A DNA stretch of 24,914 nucleotides from an uncultured Bacilli bacterium. Its GTDB lineage: Bacteria; Bacillota_I; Bacilli_A; RF39; UBA660. Positions 8,188-15,875 of this stretch are shown here, in pieces. The first letter of the stretch is position 1, and the number at the start of each line of letters is the position of its first letter. The notes under the pieces are model-generated. The model did no database searches. It saw only the letters and a list, made by a program, of their open reading frames with translations, and was not told the DNA's origin. The translations under genes and the position numbers were made by a program. The stretch is taken from positions 1 to 24,914 of the forward strand of contig CANQMB010000004.1 of NCBI GenBank assembly GCA_947624845.1, read 5' to 3'.

Positions 8188-8874
8188 ATGAAAAAGAAAA
8201 TCTTATTATTTTGTTCAATCTTTTTGTTAACAGGATGTACTCTAGAATATAATTTGACCATAAAAAAAGATTCAGTTACGGAAAGTATTGATGTTATTTA
8301 TGAGAATACAGATGAAAATAAGGGAATTGTAGAAAATTTAAAAGGAATCAGACAATCGGCCTTCTTCAATATGAATACAGGAGTAACACACTACTATGAT
8401 ATTACGGAAGACAGTAATGAAGAACAATTAAAATTAAATTATAATTATACCTATGTAGATCCTGTACAACTTCAAAATTCAAATGCGATTGGACAATGTT
8501 ATTATAATAAGTCTGTTGTAAAAACAGAGGAAACACTTTCAATTACTACAAGTGATGAAGTTACTTGTCTATATAAAGATGGAGAAAAAGAGGCAGATTC
8601 TATTGTAATTCATATAACGACAGATTTAGAAGTATTAGAAGAAAATGCCGATTATCACCAAGGACATACTTATACTTGGGAAGTAAATGAAGAAAACTAT
8701 AAACATAGACCTATTAAAATGGTTTTCAATCTAAAAGAAAAAAAAGCCAATCAACAAATGACTAAAAAACAGATGAAAGACACTTTAATTGGGTTAGGAA
8801 TCGTTGGTGGAATCGTTTTAGTCGTTGCTATTTTCTTATATAGAAAACATCAGAAGAATAATAAATTCAAGTAA
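8188..8874 (+). CDS. lipoprotein with C-terminal transmembrane helix, T4SS-associated
   Basis: 228 residues. The N-terminus is a lipoprotein signal peptide with lipobox LLTGC, modified Cys at residue 17. A beta-rich polar domain follows (about 20-190), with two further cysteines at 104 and 127 that could form a disulfide. A hydrophobic helix at about 200-218 is followed by a short basic tail, predicted to be cytoplasmic. The protein would thus be tethered to the membrane at both ends. AGGAG (8177-8181) overlaps the stop codon of the hydrolase gene, so translation is probably coupled. I recognise no family. From position it may be a structural or stabilising part of the T4SS envelope complex, perhaps in place of a VirB7- or VirB8-like part; that is inference. 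Confidence 0.75.
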   Translation: MKKKILLFCSIFLLTGCTLEYNLTIKKDSVTESIDVIYENTDENKGIVENLKGIRQSAFFNMNTGVTHYYDITEDSNEEQLKLNYNYTYVDPVQLQNSNAIGQCYYNKSVVKTEETLSITTSDEVTCLYKDGEKEADSIVIHITTDLEVLEENADYHQGHTYTWEVNEENYKHRPIKMVFNLKEKKANQQMTKKQMKDTLIGLGIVGGIVLVVAIFLYRKHQKNNKFK

Positions 8875-8877
8875 TTA

Positions 8878-8907
8878 ATGACAGTTTTTCATAATTAATG
8901 ATATAAT
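8878..8907 (+). promoter_or_regulatory. promoter of virD4
   Basis: ATGACA (8878-8883), an 18-bp spacer and TATAAT (8902-8907) preceded by TGA, an extended -10. Transcription would start near 8914, just before AAGGAG at 8916-8921, giving a very short leader. TAATTAATGA occurs twice exactly 20 bp apart (8872-8881 and 8892-8901), overlapping both promoter boxes. Confidence 0.6.
8891..8907 (+). repeat. 17-bp direct repeat, copy 1 (virD4 promoter)
   Basis: The 17 bases 8891-8907 are identical to 11048-11064. Both copies end in the -10 box TATAAT and sit just ahead of a T4SS gene. Confidence 0.8.
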
Positions 8908-8931
8908 AAAATGAGAAGGAGTGAAGGACTC

Positions 8932-11055
8932 ATGAAATTAAAATTTAGAGCAGAAAAAGAAGATATTATTATGTTCGTTATTTTTGCTATTTTTTTGTTA
9001 TATGTTGTTGCGATAGGTATTGCTAATTTATCTACGTTTGCATCAGAGGGTTATTTATCAGGATTAAATCCACTTCCTGCTTTCGCTCCGAAATATATTC
9101 TTACGACGATTGTTTTGTATCTTTTATCGTTAGGGGGATTATTTATCAGTGTCAGTTCTTACTTTTTCGATAGAGAAAAAGGTCTAGGCATTGAAGCTGG
9201 AAAAAAAGATAAAGGTTATTCTAGATGGGCAAAAGATAAAGAGATGAAAGCCCAATTAAATCGAGTAGAAATTAAAGCAGAAACTGCTGAGGTAGCAGGA
9301 GTTCCTCTTCTTTTAAATAAAGAAGAAATGTGGGTCGATAATGGAGAATATCATTCTTTAGTTGTCGGATCTACTGCCTCAGGAAAAACTCAAGGATTCA
9401 TTTTACCGATGGTTCACAGCTTGGCAAAAGCAAAAGAATCGATGATTATCACCGATCCCAAAGGTGAAATTTATGAAGAAATGAGTAATATGTTAAAAGA
9501 TAAGGGATATCAAATATTACTTCTCAATTTCCGTGATCCACAAAATGGTAGTGCTTGGAATCCGATGGAACTTCCTTATAAAATGTATAAATCGGGCAAT
9601 CAAGATAAAGCTATTGAATTGCTAGATGACTTAGCTTTAAATATTTTGTATGATGAATCAAATTCTAATGCGGATCCTTTTTGGGAAAAAACTTCAGCCG
9701 ATTATTTTTCTGGTGTCACGTTAGGACTTTTTGAAGATGCCAAAGAAAACGAAATTAATATTAACAGTGTTTCTTTAGCGACGACAGTGGGAGAGGAAAA
9801 ATTTGGTGGTTCAACTTATATTAAAGAATATTTTAATGCCAAAGATCCAAATAGTGCCGCTTCGATTAATGCTGCTAGTACAATCATGGCTGCAAGTGAC
9901 ACGAAAGCATCCATTATGGCTGTCTTTAAACAGAAGATTAAACTTTTCGCTTCCAGAGAAAATTTAAGTGAAATGTTAAGCCACAGCGATGTTGATTTAT
10001 CGACAATCGGAAAAAAACCAACGGCAGTTTTTATTGTCATTCATGATGAAAAGAAAACATATCATTCTCTCGTTACAATTTTATTAAAGCAAATTTACGA
10101 AGTATTGATCGATGTTGCTCAAGAAAATGGTGGAAAATTACCAGTAAAAACAAACTTTTTGCTAGATGAGTTTGCAAATATGCCACCATTAAAAGATATC
10201 ACAACAATGATTACCGCTGCTAGATCACGTCGAATTCGTTTTACTATGATTATTCAGAATTTTGCCCAATTGGTCTCTGTTTATGGAGAACAGGATGCAG
10301 AAACGATTCGAGGAAACTGTGGAAATTTGATTTATCTAATTACATCCGAGTTAAAAACTTTGGAAGAATTATCGAAAATGTGTGGAGAAGTGAAATCGAA
10401 AAAAGAAGATAAAACCGCTTCGACCCCACTGGTAACGATCAGTGATTTGCAGCGAATGAAAATGTATGAAATTATTGTACTCCGTCAAAGAATGCAACCA
10501 TTTAAGACCAAAATTGTCCCAAATTTTGAAATTGATTGGGGTAAAAAATATCCAAAAGCAAAATATCCACATCGTGAAAAAGAGCAAGTTCATACGTTTG
10601 ATATTAAAGCTTTTGTCAAAGAACAAAAAAAGAAAAAATTAATGGAAATGATGAATGCCGCTGGAGAGGAGCCAAATGGAGATGGACCGATGTTACCACC
10701 AGGAATGCCATTTTTACCTCCTCAGATGATGATGAAAGAAAAAGTGGAAAATTCTAAACCACCACAAGAAAAGTTACCAGAAGAAAAAGAACCTCTTCCA
10801 CCTCCTCAAATGGAAAACAATGCATTTAACGTGGATGAATTAGTACGGAAAATTGATGCTAAGATTGCAGCCTTAGAAGAAGAGGAAAGAAGAAATAAAC
10901 AAGAGGCAGAAAAAGAAAAACAAGAAAGTAATCTTGAAGTTATTGGAGATCAAGATAGTGAATTATATCACAAAATAGAGGAGAAGAAAGAATCTTTAAT
11001 AATTGATGATGATCTAGATGATGACGACTTTTTTGATGATTTCTTCGATAATTAA
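8932..11055 (+). CDS. virD4: VirD4/TraG-type T4SS coupling ATPase
   Basis: 707 residues from ATG 8932. An in-frame ATG at 8911 is rejected because the best ribosome site (AAGGAG, 8916-8921) lies downstream of it. Two membrane helices (about 11-33 and 54-77) precede the motor. Walker A is at 146-153 (GSTASGKT, Lys152) and Walker B at 408-413 (NFLLDE, Asp412/Glu413), followed by FANMPPL, the hallmark of TraG/VirD4 proteins. The tail from about 560 is unusual: a basic KKKK stretch, Pro/Met-rich segments (590-630), a Glu/Lys coiled segment (640-690) and an extremely acidic Asp/Phe end. VirD4 proteins are hexameric membrane ATPases that select substrates and feed them to the channel, either relaxase-DNA complexes or effector proteins. 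The tail is a plausible substrate-docking region (inference). Confidence 0.95.
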   Translation: MKLKFRAEKEDIIMFVIFAIFLLYVVAIGIANLSTFASEGYLSGLNPLPAFAPKYILTTIVLYLLSLGGLFISVSSYFFDREKGLGIEAGKKDKGYSRWAKDKEMKAQLNRVEIKAETAEVAGVPLLLNKEEMWVDNGEYHSLVVGSTASGKTQGFILPMVHSLAKAKESMIITDPKGEIYEEMSNMLKDKGYQILLLNFRDPQNGSAWNPMELPYKMYKSGNQDKAIELLDDLALNILYDESNSNADPFWEKTSADYFSGVTLGLFEDAKENEININSVSLATTVGEEKFGGSTYIKEYFNAKDPNSAASINAASTIMAASDTKASIMAVFKQKIKLFASRENLSEMLSHSDVDLSTIGKKPTAVFIVIHDEKKTYHSLVTILLKQIYEVLIDVAQENGGKLPVKTNFLLDEFANMPPLKDITTMITAARSRRIRFTMIIQNFAQLVSVYGEQDAETIRGNCGNLIYLITSELKTLEELSKMCGEVKSKKEDKTASTPLVTISDLQRMKMYEIIVLRQRMQPFKTKIVPNFEIDWGKKYPKAKYPHREKEQVHTFDIKAFVKEQKKKKLMEMMNAAGEEPNGDGPMLPPGMPFLPPQMMMKEKVENSKPPQEKLPEEKEPLPPPQMENNAFNVDELVRKIDAKIAALEEEERRNKQEAEKEKQESNLEVIGDQDSELYHKIEEKKESLIIDDDLDDDDFFDDFFDN

Positions 11056-11064
11056 TGATATAAT
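11048..11064 (+). repeat. 17-bp direct repeat, copy 2 (promoter of the last T4SS gene)
   Basis: Identical to 8891-8907. This copy overlaps the virD4 stop codon (TAA at 11053-11055). Confidence 0.8.
11056..11064 (+). promoter_or_regulatory. extended -10 promoter of the last T4SS gene
   Basis: TGATATAAT, an extended -10 box with no convincing -35 at the right distance (a TTGATG at 11033-11038 is 20 bp away). Transcription would begin near 11071, before the GAGG site at 11084-11087. Confidence 0.5.
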
Positions 11065-11094
11065 GAATTTACGATAGAGAGTAGAGGTTATTTT

Positions 11095-12327
11095 ATGAAA
11101 TTAGAGTTAGAAAATAAAGAAGAAAAAGAAAAACAAAGCAAAGATCAAAAGAATGTTCCAGCAAATAATCAAAATATAAAAGTATCATCCAATCCACCAA
11201 AGAATAATACCAATCATGATCAAATTCGAAAGAGAATGCTTATGATTTTTGGAATTGTTTTGGGAGTGGTCTTGCTCATACTACTTATTTTGTTTATTCT
11301 ATCTTTATTTATAAAAAAAGAATATTCGTACGTTGAGATTGAAAACATAATGAAAAATGCAGCCGTTCGCTATTATGATGCTCATAAAGGAAGATTACCA
11401 AAATCAAATGACACAGTAGAAGCGGTCGATGAAGATATTTTGGTTAGAAATGAATATATGAAACCATTAAGTGAATATTTAAAAGAAGGGGTTCATTGTC
11501 TTGGAAAAGTAGAAGTTGATTATAATGGTGGAGATTATATTTATACTCCTTATTTGGAGTGTGGAAAAGCGTATTCGACGACAGAATTTTATAAAGAAGT
11601 AACAAAAAAAGAAAACGTGGTAACCTCTGGTTATGGTCTTTATAATATGAACAATGAATATGTCTATCGTGGAGAGAATGTAAAGAATTATATCGCTTTA
11701 GATGAAGAGGCAGAAAATCTTTGGCGAATTGTCAAAATTACTGCCACTGGAGAAGCGGTATTAATTAAAGATATGGTTGGTGAAGCCACAGATTGGGATA
11801 ACCGTTTTAATACCGATCGAAAATATAATACGGGAATTAATGATTATACTTTAAGCCGAATGAAAGATTATTTAGCGGATATTTACTATTCTAATGATGA
11901 ATATGAAAAAGTATTAACAGAAAAAGCACGAAAAAAATTAGTAACCTTTGATTTATGTGTAGGAAAAAGAGCCAAAACAGAAACTGCGAATGATAATTCA
12001 AAAGAATGTGCTGTTACTGAGAAATCTCAAAGAATAGGATTATTAACCGCTTCTGACTATTTAAATGCTAGTCTAGATTCTAAATGTACTTCTTTAATGT
12101 CTAAAAGTTGTCAAAACTACAACTATTTGAAAATCAACTATAATTGGTGGTTAATTACCGCAAATCCTGAAAATTCATATCAAGTTTATCGAGTTTCTCA
12201 AAGTGGTTATATTGAAAGTATGAATGCTTCCAATGATCAAAAAGTTCGTCCAGTGGTTCATTTGAGCAACAAAGCGATGTATAAAAGTGGAAAAGGAACC
12301 AAAAAAGATCCTTATAAAATTAGATAA
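11095..12327 (+). CDS. single-pass membrane protein with large outer domain, T4SS-associated
   Basis: 410 residues; GAGG (11084-11087) lies 7 nt before the ATG. Residues 1-45 are polar and charged (Lys/Glu/Asn/Pro), followed by one membrane helix at about 48-73, so most of the protein faces outward. After the helix, an amphipathic segment with EIENIMKNAAVRYYDAHKG recalls the start of prepilin-like or NTF2-like domains. The C-terminal part (LWRIVKI..., then KVRPVVHLS and GKGTKKDPYKI near the end) resembles the C-type-lectin/DUF6273-like modules common in surface proteins of gut Firmicutes. Six cysteines lie in the outer part. It follows virD4 with its own promoter. A cell-contact, surface or VirB8-like scaffold role are all possible; I could not decide among them. 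Confidence 0.6.
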   Translation: MKLELENKEEKEKQSKDQKNVPANNQNIKVSSNPPKNNTNHDQIRKRMLMIFGIVLGVVLLILLILFILSLFIKKEYSYVEIENIMKNAAVRYYDAHKGRLPKSNDTVEAVDEDILVRNEYMKPLSEYLKEGVHCLGKVEVDYNGGDYIYTPYLECGKAYSTTEFYKEVTKKENVVTSGYGLYNMNNEYVYRGENVKNYIALDEEAENLWRIVKITATGEAVLIKDMVGEATDWDNRFNTDRKYNTGINDYTLSRMKDYLADIYYSNDEYEKVLTEKARKKLVTFDLCVGKRAKTETANDNSKECAVTEKSQRIGLLTASDYLNASLDSKCTSLMSKSCQNYNYLKINYNWWLITANPENSYQVYRVSQSGYIESMNASNDQKVRPVVHLSNKAMYKSGKGTKKDPYKIR

Positions 12328-12384
12328 AGGCCAATGCCGTTTCCAAAAAAAAGAAAAGATCTATACTATAATGAGGTGTTTATA

Positions 12385-12669
12385 GTGAAGTCTATTTCTT
12401 TTTCTGAATTAGAGAAAATATCCGATTCCAATAGTGAAATTATCGATATTCGAGATCATTATTCTTATCAACTGGGAAGTTATCCTCGAGCAATCCATAT
12501 TCCAAGTAATTTTCTTTATGCGATGCCAGAAAAATATTTAGAGAGAAAAAAGCGTTATTATTTATTTTGTGAATATGGTTCTAAGAGTAAAAAAATGGTT
12601 CAGTATTTAAGCAGAATTGGGTATGATGTATATAATGTCGAGGGTGGCTATCAAAGTTATAAAAAATAA
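12385..12669 (+). CDS. single-domain rhodanese-like sulfurtransferase
   Basis: 94 residues from GTG 12385, preferred over an ATG at 12334 because GAGGTG (12373-12378) lies 6 nt upstream and the rhodanese fold begins at KSISFSELEK. Motifs seen are IIDIRD, SYPRAIHIP, the active-site loop LFCEYGSKSKKM with the catalytic cysteine (persulfide carrier), and the closing VEGGYQSYKK. Single-domain rhodaneses move sulfane sulfur or act in redox signalling; the partner is unknown here. Two overlapping -10-like boxes (TATACT/TATAAT, 12362-12372) sit so close to the ribosome site that I do not call them a promoter. The gene ends in a clear terminator. Confidence 0.85.
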   Translation: MKSISFSELEKISDSNSEIIDIRDHYSYQLGSYPRAIHIPSNFLYAMPEKYLERKKRYYLFCEYGSKSKKMVQYLSRIGYDVYNVEGGYQSYKK

Positions 12670-12692
12670 GCATGAACATGCTTTTTTCTTTT
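12668..12692 (+). terminator. rho-independent terminator after the rhodanese gene
   Basis: The stem AAGCAT/ATGCTT (12668-12673 and 12678-12683) has a GAAC loop and is followed by a T-rich tract. It starts inside the stop codon of the rhodanese gene. Confidence 0.8.
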
Positions 12693-12711
12693 AAAATAGA
12701 AGAATTTGTAT

Positions 12712-12717
12712 TATAAT
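12712..12717 (+). promoter_or_regulatory. -10 box of the DedA-rmuC operon promoter
   Basis: TATAAT between the rhodanese terminator and the next gene. The -35 region is poor (T-rich terminator tail), so only the -10 is called. Transcription would begin near 12724, at the AGGGTG ribosome site. Confidence 0.45.
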
Positions 12718-12735
12718 ATAAATAGGGTGAACAAA

Positions 12736-13317
12736 GTGGAAAAAATAATCAGTGATGCAGTAGAACAAGTAACTAACTTATTACAAATGTGTGGACCTTT
12801 TGCTGGAATATTCCTAATTTTCTTAGAATCTATTATTCCAGTATTACCTTTAGGTGTGTTTATTACTTTAAATATGAATGCTTTTGGTCACGTTTTTGGT
12901 TTTATTCTCTCTTGGGGAACTACTTGTTTTGCCTGTTATTGTTCTTATCTTCTTTTTTCCTCTTTTTTAAGCAAATATCTTGATCGTTTTTTATCGAAAA
13001 AAAATGCAAAACAAATTCAAAAAAGTATTAAGAAGTTTCAAAAAATTCCCTTGGGTCATTTGACGGTATTGATTGCCCTTCCGTTTACACCAGCCTTTTT
13101 AGTCAATATTGTCTCTGGTTTAGCCAATGTTTCTAAGAAGAAATTTCTATTTTCTATTTTAATAGGAAAAATTTCTCTCGTTTATTTTTGGGGATTTATT
13201 GGAACCAGTTTTTTAGAGAGTATGACAGATATTAAAACGTTGATTATGATTACAGTCATGATGATTGTTGCCTATCTTGTATCCAAATATGTTAGCAAGA
13301 AAACAGGAATTGAGTAG
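12736..13317 (+). CDS. DedA/TVP38 (VTT-domain) membrane protein
   Basis: 193 residues from GTG 12736, with AGGGTG (12724-12729) 6 nt upstream. An in-frame TTG at 12706 overlaps the -10 box and is rejected. The protein is polytopic. FLESIIPVLPLG near residue 30 forms the first re-entrant loop, and LIALPFTPAFLVNIVSGLANVSKKKF in mid-protein matches the second conserved loop of VTT/DedA proteins. Members of this superfamily move or scramble lipids such as undecaprenyl phosphate or phosphatidylethanolamine across the membrane. The gene leads an operon with the next two genes; 10 bp separates it from the following start. Confidence 0.8.
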   Translation: MEKIISDAVEQVTNLLQMCGPFAGIFLIFLESIIPVLPLGVFITLNMNAFGHVFGFILSWGTTCFACYCSYLLFSSFLSKYLDRFLSKKNAKQIQKSIKKFQKIPLGHLTVLIALPFTPAFLVNIVSGLANVSKKKFLFSILIGKISLVYFWGFIGTSFLESMTDIKTLIMITVMMIVAYLVSKYVSKKTGIE

Positions 13318-13327
13318 GAGGAATACT

Positions 13328-14053
13328 ATGCAAAAAAATATGAAACAAATTTTAGAAAATTTTGACCATTTACCTTTTATGGAAGATTATGAAAAAGAAG
13401 TGGGAACCAATTTTGATTATAAGAAAGTGATGATTTCACCAGCGATGATTCCAGATAACGATGAAGTAGTCTATTTAAGTACAGAAGTTACGTCAGAATA
13501 TTCTTTTCTAGTAAATGCCATAAAAAAATATAAAGAACTAAATGACTATCCCTTTTATATTTTAGGAACACATCGAAAATTAAGTGGCGAAGAAGTAATT
13601 GTCTTAGATAAGATTATCTCAGCAGGGACCATGAAGAATTCTCCTTCTTTGGGAGGAATAAAAGTCGATACCAATCGATTGTTAAATGTTTTAGGTGAAG
13701 AAAGTCACGATATTGTCGTTTTTGGAAATATTCATCAAGAAAAAAAACATAGTTTAGATCAAGAATTGAGTGCTTCCTATAAAGAAAAATATCATATTCG
13801 TGAAGAATGTTATAATATTTCTTTAAGAGAACTTGAAGATTTTAAAATTGAAAATGCTTCTGCTCTTTCTTATTATAAGGATGCCTATCATATGACCATT
13901 ATGCCGAATGGAGAAGTTTTATTACTGACAGAAAAAGAAAATAAATTAGAAAAAGTAAAGAATATTAAAGGAAGAAAAGATTTTGGAGAAATCGTAGAAA
14001 TTCCAGTATGTCAATCGGATCGACAACTAGAAAAAAATCGTAAGAGAAGGTGA
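13328..14053 (+). CDS. conserved hypothetical soluble protein
   Basis: 241 residues from ATG 13328, chosen because AGGAGG (13316-13321) is 6 nt upstream and overlaps the stop of the DedA-like gene. There is no signal peptide or membrane helix. The predicted fold alternates strand and helix, with segments such as VVYLSTEVTSEYSFLVNAI, YPFYILGTHRKLSGEEVIVLD and HDIVVFGNIHQEKKH. I do not recognise the family. Tight packing between the DedA-like gene and rmuC implies co-transcription and perhaps a link to envelope or DNA maintenance, but no specific function can be claimed. Confidence 0.7.
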   Translation: MQKNMKQILENFDHLPFMEDYEKEVGTNFDYKKVMISPAMIPDNDEVVYLSTEVTSEYSFLVNAIKKYKELNDYPFYILGTHRKLSGEEVIVLDKIISAGTMKNSPSLGGIKVDTNRLLNVLGEESHDIVVFGNIHQEKKHSLDQELSASYKEKYHIREECYNISLRELEDFKIENASALSYYKDAYHMTIMPNGEVLLLTEKENKLEKVKNIKGRKDFGEIVEIPVCQSDRQLEKNRKRR

Positions 14054-14062
14054 TGGTTGAGT

Positions 14063-15139
14063 ATGGAATATGTAATCATTGGTTTACTTGTTCTTATTTT
14101 AATTTTAGTTGTAATTTCTTTATTTAAAAATATGAACGAAAGTAATATTACGGAGCGTCTGGGCCGATTCGAAGTCAATATGATGAAGGAGCTTGGCGAT
14201 TTTAAGAGTGATTTATCTAGAAATTTAAATCAAGATTTTACGACCTTGAACGAACAAGTAGAAAAAAGACTTCTTTTAATTAATGAAAAAGTAAATGAAC
14301 GATTAGATCAAAATTTTGAAAAGACAAATAAGACATTTACTTCCGTAATGGAGAGATTAAGTAAAATTGATGAAGCTCAGAAAAAGATAGAAACGCTTTC
14401 TACAGATATTGTTTCTCTCCAGGGAATTTTAACGGATAAGAAGAGTAGAGGAATCTTTGGAGAAGTGAATTTAAAACATATTTTAGTCAGTGTTTTTGGT
14501 GAGAAAAATGATGCTTTATATCGCTTGCAATATCAACTTCCAACAGGGGTCGTTGCCGATAGTGTCGTTTTTGCACCAGAACCATTGGGTACCATTGCTA
14601 TCGATTCTAAATTTCCACTTGAAAATTATCAAATGATGGTAGATAAATCTCTTTCAAAAGAAGAAAGAGATCGATTTGAAAAGTTATTTAAATCCGATGT
14701 AAAGAAACACATTGATGCGATTAGTAGTAAATATATTATTCCGGGGGTTACCTCTGAGCAGGCAATTTTATTTTTACCAGCAGAAGCGATTTTTGCAGAA
14801 ATTAATGCCTATCATCAAGATTTAATTAACTATGCCTATAAAAAACGAGTTTGGTTAACATCGCCAACGACGTTAATTTCTACGCTGACAGTCGTAGAGA
14901 TGATTGTAAAGAATATCGAGAGAGATCGTTATACTTCTATTATTCATGAGGAGTTAAACAAATTGGGATTGGAATTTTCTAGATATAAAGAACGTTGGGA
15001 TAAATTATCGAGAAGTATTCAAGCGGTCAATAAAGATGTAGAAAATGTTTCTATTACAGCAGATAAAATTACGAAAAAGTTTGCAACGATCAATCAAGTA
15101 GAAGTGGCTAAATTACAAGAAGATGTTGAAAAATTGTAA
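14063..15139 (+). CDS. rmuC: RmuC-family DNA recombination protein
   Basis: 358 residues from ATG 14063. A TTG at 14057 is an alternative, since AAGGTGAT (14047-14054) could serve either. An N-terminal membrane helix (about 4-22) is followed by a long coiled coil (about 25-115), then the PD-(D/E)XK-like RmuC domain with LTDKKSRGIFGEVNL, IAIDSKFPLENY and a conserved AILFLPAEAIFAEI strand. RmuC proteins limit sequence inversion at repeats in E. coli and are predicted nucleases anchored at the membrane. The lengths of coil and domain are normal. It is the last gene of the three-gene operon starting with the DedA-like gene. Confidence 0.9.
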   Translation: MEYVIIGLLVLILILVVISLFKNMNESNITERLGRFEVNMMKELGDFKSDLSRNLNQDFTTLNEQVEKRLLLINEKVNERLDQNFEKTNKTFTSVMERLSKIDEAQKKIETLSTDIVSLQGILTDKKSRGIFGEVNLKHILVSVFGEKNDALYRLQYQLPTGVVADSVVFAPEPLGTIAIDSKFPLENYQMMVDKSLSKEERDRFEKLFKSDVKKHIDAISSKYIIPGVTSEQAILFLPAEAIFAEINAYHQDLINYAYKKRVWLTSPTTLISTLTVVEMIVKNIERDRYTSIIHEELNKLGLEFSRYKERWDKLSRSIQAVNKDVENVSITADKITKKFATINQVEVAKLQEDVEKL

Positions 15140-15140
15140 A

Positions 15141-15181
15141 AATTTGTATTTTCAAATTCATAAAAATATGTTATTTTTATG
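15141..15181 (+). other. two adjacent AT-rich inverted repeats after rmuC
   Basis: AATTTG/CAAATT (15141-15146, 15153-15158) and a perfect 10-bp repeat CATAAAAATA/TATTTTTATG with a 3-nt gap (15159-15168, 15172-15181). Neither is followed by a clean T tract, so they are weak terminators at best. The second ends in TATGAT, a possible -10 box for the next gene. Confidence 0.4.
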
Positions 15182-15206
15182 ATAGTGAGGCTAGGAAGTG
15201 AAAAAT

Positions 15207-15875
15207 ATGAAAAATGATCGAGAAGTTAGAATCATCTCTATAGTGGCTATATTACTTGCTGTTATTGGAATTTCATTAGGTTTTGCTGCTTTTTCAACTT
15301 CATTAAAAATTTCTTCCTCTGCAACCGTTCAACCGGAAGATACCTTTAGAGTAGAATTTTCTACGAAAGATGGATCTCTTTTAGAAGGAGCGGTAACGCC
15401 AACGACGAGTCCAGAAGAAGATGGAATCACAGCATCGAATGCCACAATTACCAATCAGGGAAATCAAGTAAAAATAACGGGACTTCATGTTGTCTTTACA
15501 AAACCAGGGCAAAGTGCAACTTATACATTTTATATTGCCAATACAGGAAAATATGATGCCTATTTAAAAGAAATTATTTATGCAAATGTCAGTAGTGAGA
15601 GCAGTAAAAAAACTTGTACTCCAAAAGTAGAAAGCACGTTATCTTCTTCGAGTCAACAAGCTTGTAATGGCATTTTACTAAAAGTTAAAGTTGGAGAGAA
15701 TTTAGAGAAGACAGATACGGATTCTGCAATTACAAATCATCTTCTTAGCAAAGGAAAATACGAAAAAATAGAAGTGACAATCTCTTATGAAAAAGAGGCA
15801 ACCATGGCCGATGACAGTTTTGATGTTAAATTTGGAGATGTGACTTTAACCTATAAATCAACAGATGCTGCCTAG
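15207..15875 (+). CDS. TasA/SipW-type secreted protein
   Basis: 222 residues from ATG 15207 (AGGA at 15193-15196); a GTG at 15198 in the same frame is an alternative. The N-terminus has a charged head and a hydrophobic helix ending in ISLGFAAFSTSLKISSSA, the pattern of SipW-dependent signal peptides of TasA-like proteins. The rest is beta-rich, Ser/Thr-rich and negatively charged, with one cysteine pair (TCTPKVES... and QACNG). TasA-like proteins form extracellular fibres or stay on the surface after cleavage by the archaeal-type signal peptidase SipW. No sipW is in this window. It ends in a strong terminator and looks monocistronic. Confidence 0.65.
   Translation: MKNDREVRIISIVAILLAVIGISLGFAAFSTSLKISSSATVQPEDTFRVEFSTKDGSLLEGAVTPTTSPEEDGITASNATITNQGNQVKITGLHVVFTKPGQSATYTFYIANTGKYDAYLKEIIYANVSSESSKKTCTPKVESTLSSSSQQACNGILLKVKVGENLEKTDTDSAITNHLLSKGKYEKIEVTISYEKEATMADDSFDVKFGDVTLTYKSTDAA

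Noticed and set aside
12362..12372. Promoter -10 for the rhodanese gene (TATACT/TATAAT)
   Set aside because: Transcription would start within or after the GAGGTG ribosome site, and no -35 is present.
15141..15181. Strong terminator after rmuC
   Set aside because: The hairpins are almost pure A/T and lack a following T tract; kept only as inverted repeats.
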